A stretch of 64,000 nucleotides of DNA from Virgibacillus indicus (GTDB taxonomy: Bacteria; Bacillota; Bacilli; Bacillales; Amphibacillaceae): positions 558,001-622,000 of the forward strand of contig NZ_NPMS01000001.1 in NCBI RefSeq assembly GCF_002266285.1, read 5' to 3'. This document shows positions 62,452 through 64,000 of this stretch, piece by piece. The position numbers and the translations under genes are program-made. Below the pieces are notes generated by a model. The model ran no database searches and had not been told where the DNA came from. It saw only the letters and a program-made list of their open reading frames with translations. Numbering within the stretch: position 1 is the first letter of the stretch; each line of letters begins with the position of its first letter.

Positions 62452-62476
62452 CAGGGAGACTCTCCCTGTTATTTTA
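62450..62476 (+). terminator. Intrinsic terminator of msrAB-ypmT
   Basis: AACAGGGAGA pairs with TCTCCCTGTT, followed by ATTTT. Confidence 0.88.
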
Positions 62477-62581
62477 ATGGAAAATTTAGTTTCTAATTTT
62501 GTCGTTTAGTGATATAATTTACTTACTATTTCGAAAGCTGAATCTGGTTACAATAATTCATGTAAAAAGGAATGAGCTATT

Positions 62582-63133
62582 ATGAGAAAAATTTATTTTG
62601 TTCGTCATTGTATTGCTGATGGTCAACACAAAGATTCACCATTAACAACAATTGGCATGAGACAGGCTCATCTGCTGTCAAACTTTTTCAGTAAACATGA
62701 TGTGAAAATTGATAAAATAATTTCAAGTCCTTATTTACGTGCGATTGAAAGTATAAAACCATATGCCGAGAAAGAAAATATAGAAATTGAAATTGATGAC
62801 CGATTAAAGGAACGTATATTGAGTGATGAGCCAATCGATGACTGGATTGAAATTTTGGAGCATTCATTCAGTGATCATGATTTTGCCCTGCCTGGCGGTG
62901 AATCTTCCAATGATGCCATCAGCCGGGTAAAACCTTTACTTGAATCAACTCTGAATGATGAATCGATTGAACAGGCAATTATCGTTAGCCATGGCAATCT
63001 GTTGGCCTTGCTGCTCAATCAATATGATGATAATTTTGGCTTTAATGAGTGGAAAGAGCTAAGTAACCCTGATGTCTATCTGCTGAGCATCGATAATAAT
63101 AATACCTCTGTCAAATGTCTATGGAATACATAG
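62582..63133 (+). CDS. Histidine phosphatase family protein
   Basis: A 183-aa phosphoglycerate mutase-like phosphatase. The catalytic N-terminal motif is FVRHCIADG (RHC rather than the common RHG), the second Arg is in SSPYLRAIES, and the second catalytic His is in IVSHGNLLALLLN. Substrate unknown. AAAAAGGA precedes the ATG. Confidence 0.88.
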   Translation: MRKIYFVRHCIADGQHKDSPLTTIGMRQAHLLSNFFSKHDVKIDKIISSPYLRAIESIKPYAEKENIEIEIDDRLKERILSDEPIDDWIEILEHSFSDHDFALPGGESSNDAISRVKPLLESTLNDESIEQAIIVSHGNLLALLLNQYDDNFGFNEWKELSNPDVYLLSIDNNNTSVKCLWNT

Positions 63134-63140
63134 GCATTTT

Positions 63141-64000
63141 TCACAGGTATAAATTTGCAAGCATAATACCAAGACTTTCCTGATAAATTTCATCAAATTG
63201 TTCAATTGGCAGTGGGTTGACTCCTCTCCCAAGCTCAACTGTAAATCCTGGTCTTCTGAATTCCTGAATAAACCAGTCTTTATATCCTGCAAAACTGTCT
63301 ACATATTGTACTGCTCTATAGCCGCTTACCCGTGCATATTCATTTACGATAACTTCCGAAACAGGAGGTTCTAATCCTTCAAATCCCCAGTAAATTTCTT
63401 CTCCCTGTGTATGAAATGCATTTATTCTAAGAAAGTTTCTGCTTCGTGCTAATGCTGCCATTACAATTGCCTCAGGCTCTGAAAGTGGCTCTGGCCCCGG
63501 ATAATCTCTTGGTTGCGGATCGGTTGGTTTTCTCTCTGCTTCTACCTCCCATAATGCTGGAAATTGATTATTTAAGTCTACCCCACGTATATTTGCTTTC
63601 CAATTGGAAAAGTCTTCATTTTGGTTATTAATTGTCAATACTTCATTTTGAAATTCTCCCGCTGCTGCTGACCCATTTAGAACCAGATTTACACCATCAG
63701 GATTTACCATCGGAACAATAGAGAGTAAAGTGTCCAAGAACATCGGAAGCATAAAAATTCCCCTGATTGGCAGATTATTTGTCAGTGAAAGAGCGTATTC
63801 ATTTACAAACTTCATAATAACAGGGGTTGTAATCCATTCATTTGCATGGAAGGAACCATTCAGATGGACTTGCCTTTCTCCTGAACCAATTTGTAATTCA
63901 ATTATTTCCTTCCCCATAACAGAATTGCCAATTGTCTGGCTGAATATAAACGGGTAAACAGTATGGAGCTGCTGAATATCCTGAAGCATTTTTTCATACG
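63141..64000 (-). CDS. M14 family zinc carboxypeptidase, 5' end outside window
   Basis: Zinc-binding HANE (in SFHANEWITTP), third ligand His in NAFHTQGEEIYW, and catalytic Glu in FTVELGRGVNPLP identify the M14 family. It resembles gamma-D-glutamyl-(L)-meso-diaminopimelate peptidases, which carry LysM repeats before this domain. The frame stays open to the window edge (codons for M-K-K precede the ATG at 63989), so more N-terminal sequence, possibly LysM repeats, is expected beyond base 64000. Confidence 0.9.
   Translation of the reverse strand, partial: YEKMLQDIQQLHTVYPFIFSQTIGNSVMGKEIIELQIGSGERQVHLNGSFHANEWITTPVIMKFVNEYALSLTNNLPIRGIFMLPMFLDTLLSIVPMVNPDGVNLVLNGSAAAGEFQNEVLTINNQNEDFSNWKANIRGVDLNNQFPALWEVEAERKPTDPQPRDYPGPEPLSEPEAIVMAALARSRNFLRINAFHTQGEEIYWGFEGLEPPVSEVIVNEYARVSGYRAVQYVDSFAGYKDWFIQEFRRPGFTVELGRGVNPLPIEQFDEIYQESLGIMLANLYL

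Noticed and set aside
1..64000. CRISPR array, prophage, insertion sequence, tRNA or rRNA genes
   Set aside because: Reading both strands showed no regularly spaced repeats, transposase or phage genes, and no tRNA or rRNA sequence.

Overview
The window is chromosomal DNA from a low-GC, endospore-forming Firmicute of the family Bacillaceae. Gene content, Bacillus-type ribosome binding sites (GGAGG-like, with frequent GTG and TTG starts) and the B-type RNase P RNA all point there. Gene order follows the Bacillus subtilis der-gpsA-spoIVA-hbs-mtrB-hepST-ndk-cheR-aroCBH-hisC-tyrA-aroA-qcrABC-dapB-bshA-birA-panBCD-dinG-asnS-dnaD-nth-ponA-recU block. The protein sequences, the dispersed repeats and the long-form ThyA suggest a halotolerant relative such as Oceanobacillus or Virgibacillus; the genus is an inference.

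Region by region. 1-5441: end of der, gpsA, sporulation genes (spoVIF, spoIVA), a DUF2768 membrane protein and the YphF lipoprotein. 5442-10834: HU, TRAP (mtrB), menaquinone side-chain and ring-methylation genes (hepS, menG, hepT), ndk and cheR. 10962-17095: a compact aromatic amino acid supra-operon (aroC, aroB, aroH, hisC, tyrA, aroA) without the trp genes that sit between aroH and hisC in B. subtilis. 17229-22884: ypiA-reoY, ypiF, the menaquinol:cytochrome c reductase qcrABC, ypjA and a very short ypjB. 23080-31555: a membrane zinc peptidase, a YitT-family protein, MazG-like ypjD, dapB, bshA, cca, birA and panBCD. 31695-43134: dinG, ypmA/ypmB, aspB, asnS, dnaD and nth, facing the opposite-strand recU-ponA operon. 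43135-50517: small spore- and division-related genes, cdd, gpsB, rnpB, an RNA methyltransferase, an M32 peptidase and a type III polyketide synthase/methyltransferase pair. 50576-53748: a ba3-type cytochrome oxidase operon and a second, diverged copy of the methyltransferase. 53813-64000: a cold shock protein, fhs-ypgQ, thyA-dfrA-mobA, a tatA-tatA-tatC locus, yozE, yqfQ, msrAB, ypmT, a histidine phosphatase and a truncated M14 peptidase.

Several products work together. HepS/HepT and MenG make menaquinone, which QcrABC oxidises, and the ba3 oxidase is a terminal oxidase of the same chain. The Rieske protein QcrA carries a textbook Tat motif and a Tat translocase is encoded in the window. Fhs, ThyA and DfrA form a folate one-carbon group.

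The core genes are ordinary. The most interesting signals are non-coding or comparative. A structured element of about 85 bp occurs twice, each time in the same orientation about 25 nt upstream of a start codon (cheR and ponA). There is a MITE-like nested palindrome after asnS and a mini-palindrome before dinG with the same ends. Other signals are a terminator plus Shine-Dalgarno-occluding hairpin between tatA and tatC, an inverted repeat covering the Shine-Dalgarno of the polyketide synthase, a dyad in the cold-shock leader, a possible AUC start codon in ypjD, TRAP without its usual neighbours, and a methyltransferase paralogue with a broken motif. No phage, insertion sequence, CRISPR array, tRNA or rRNA was seen.
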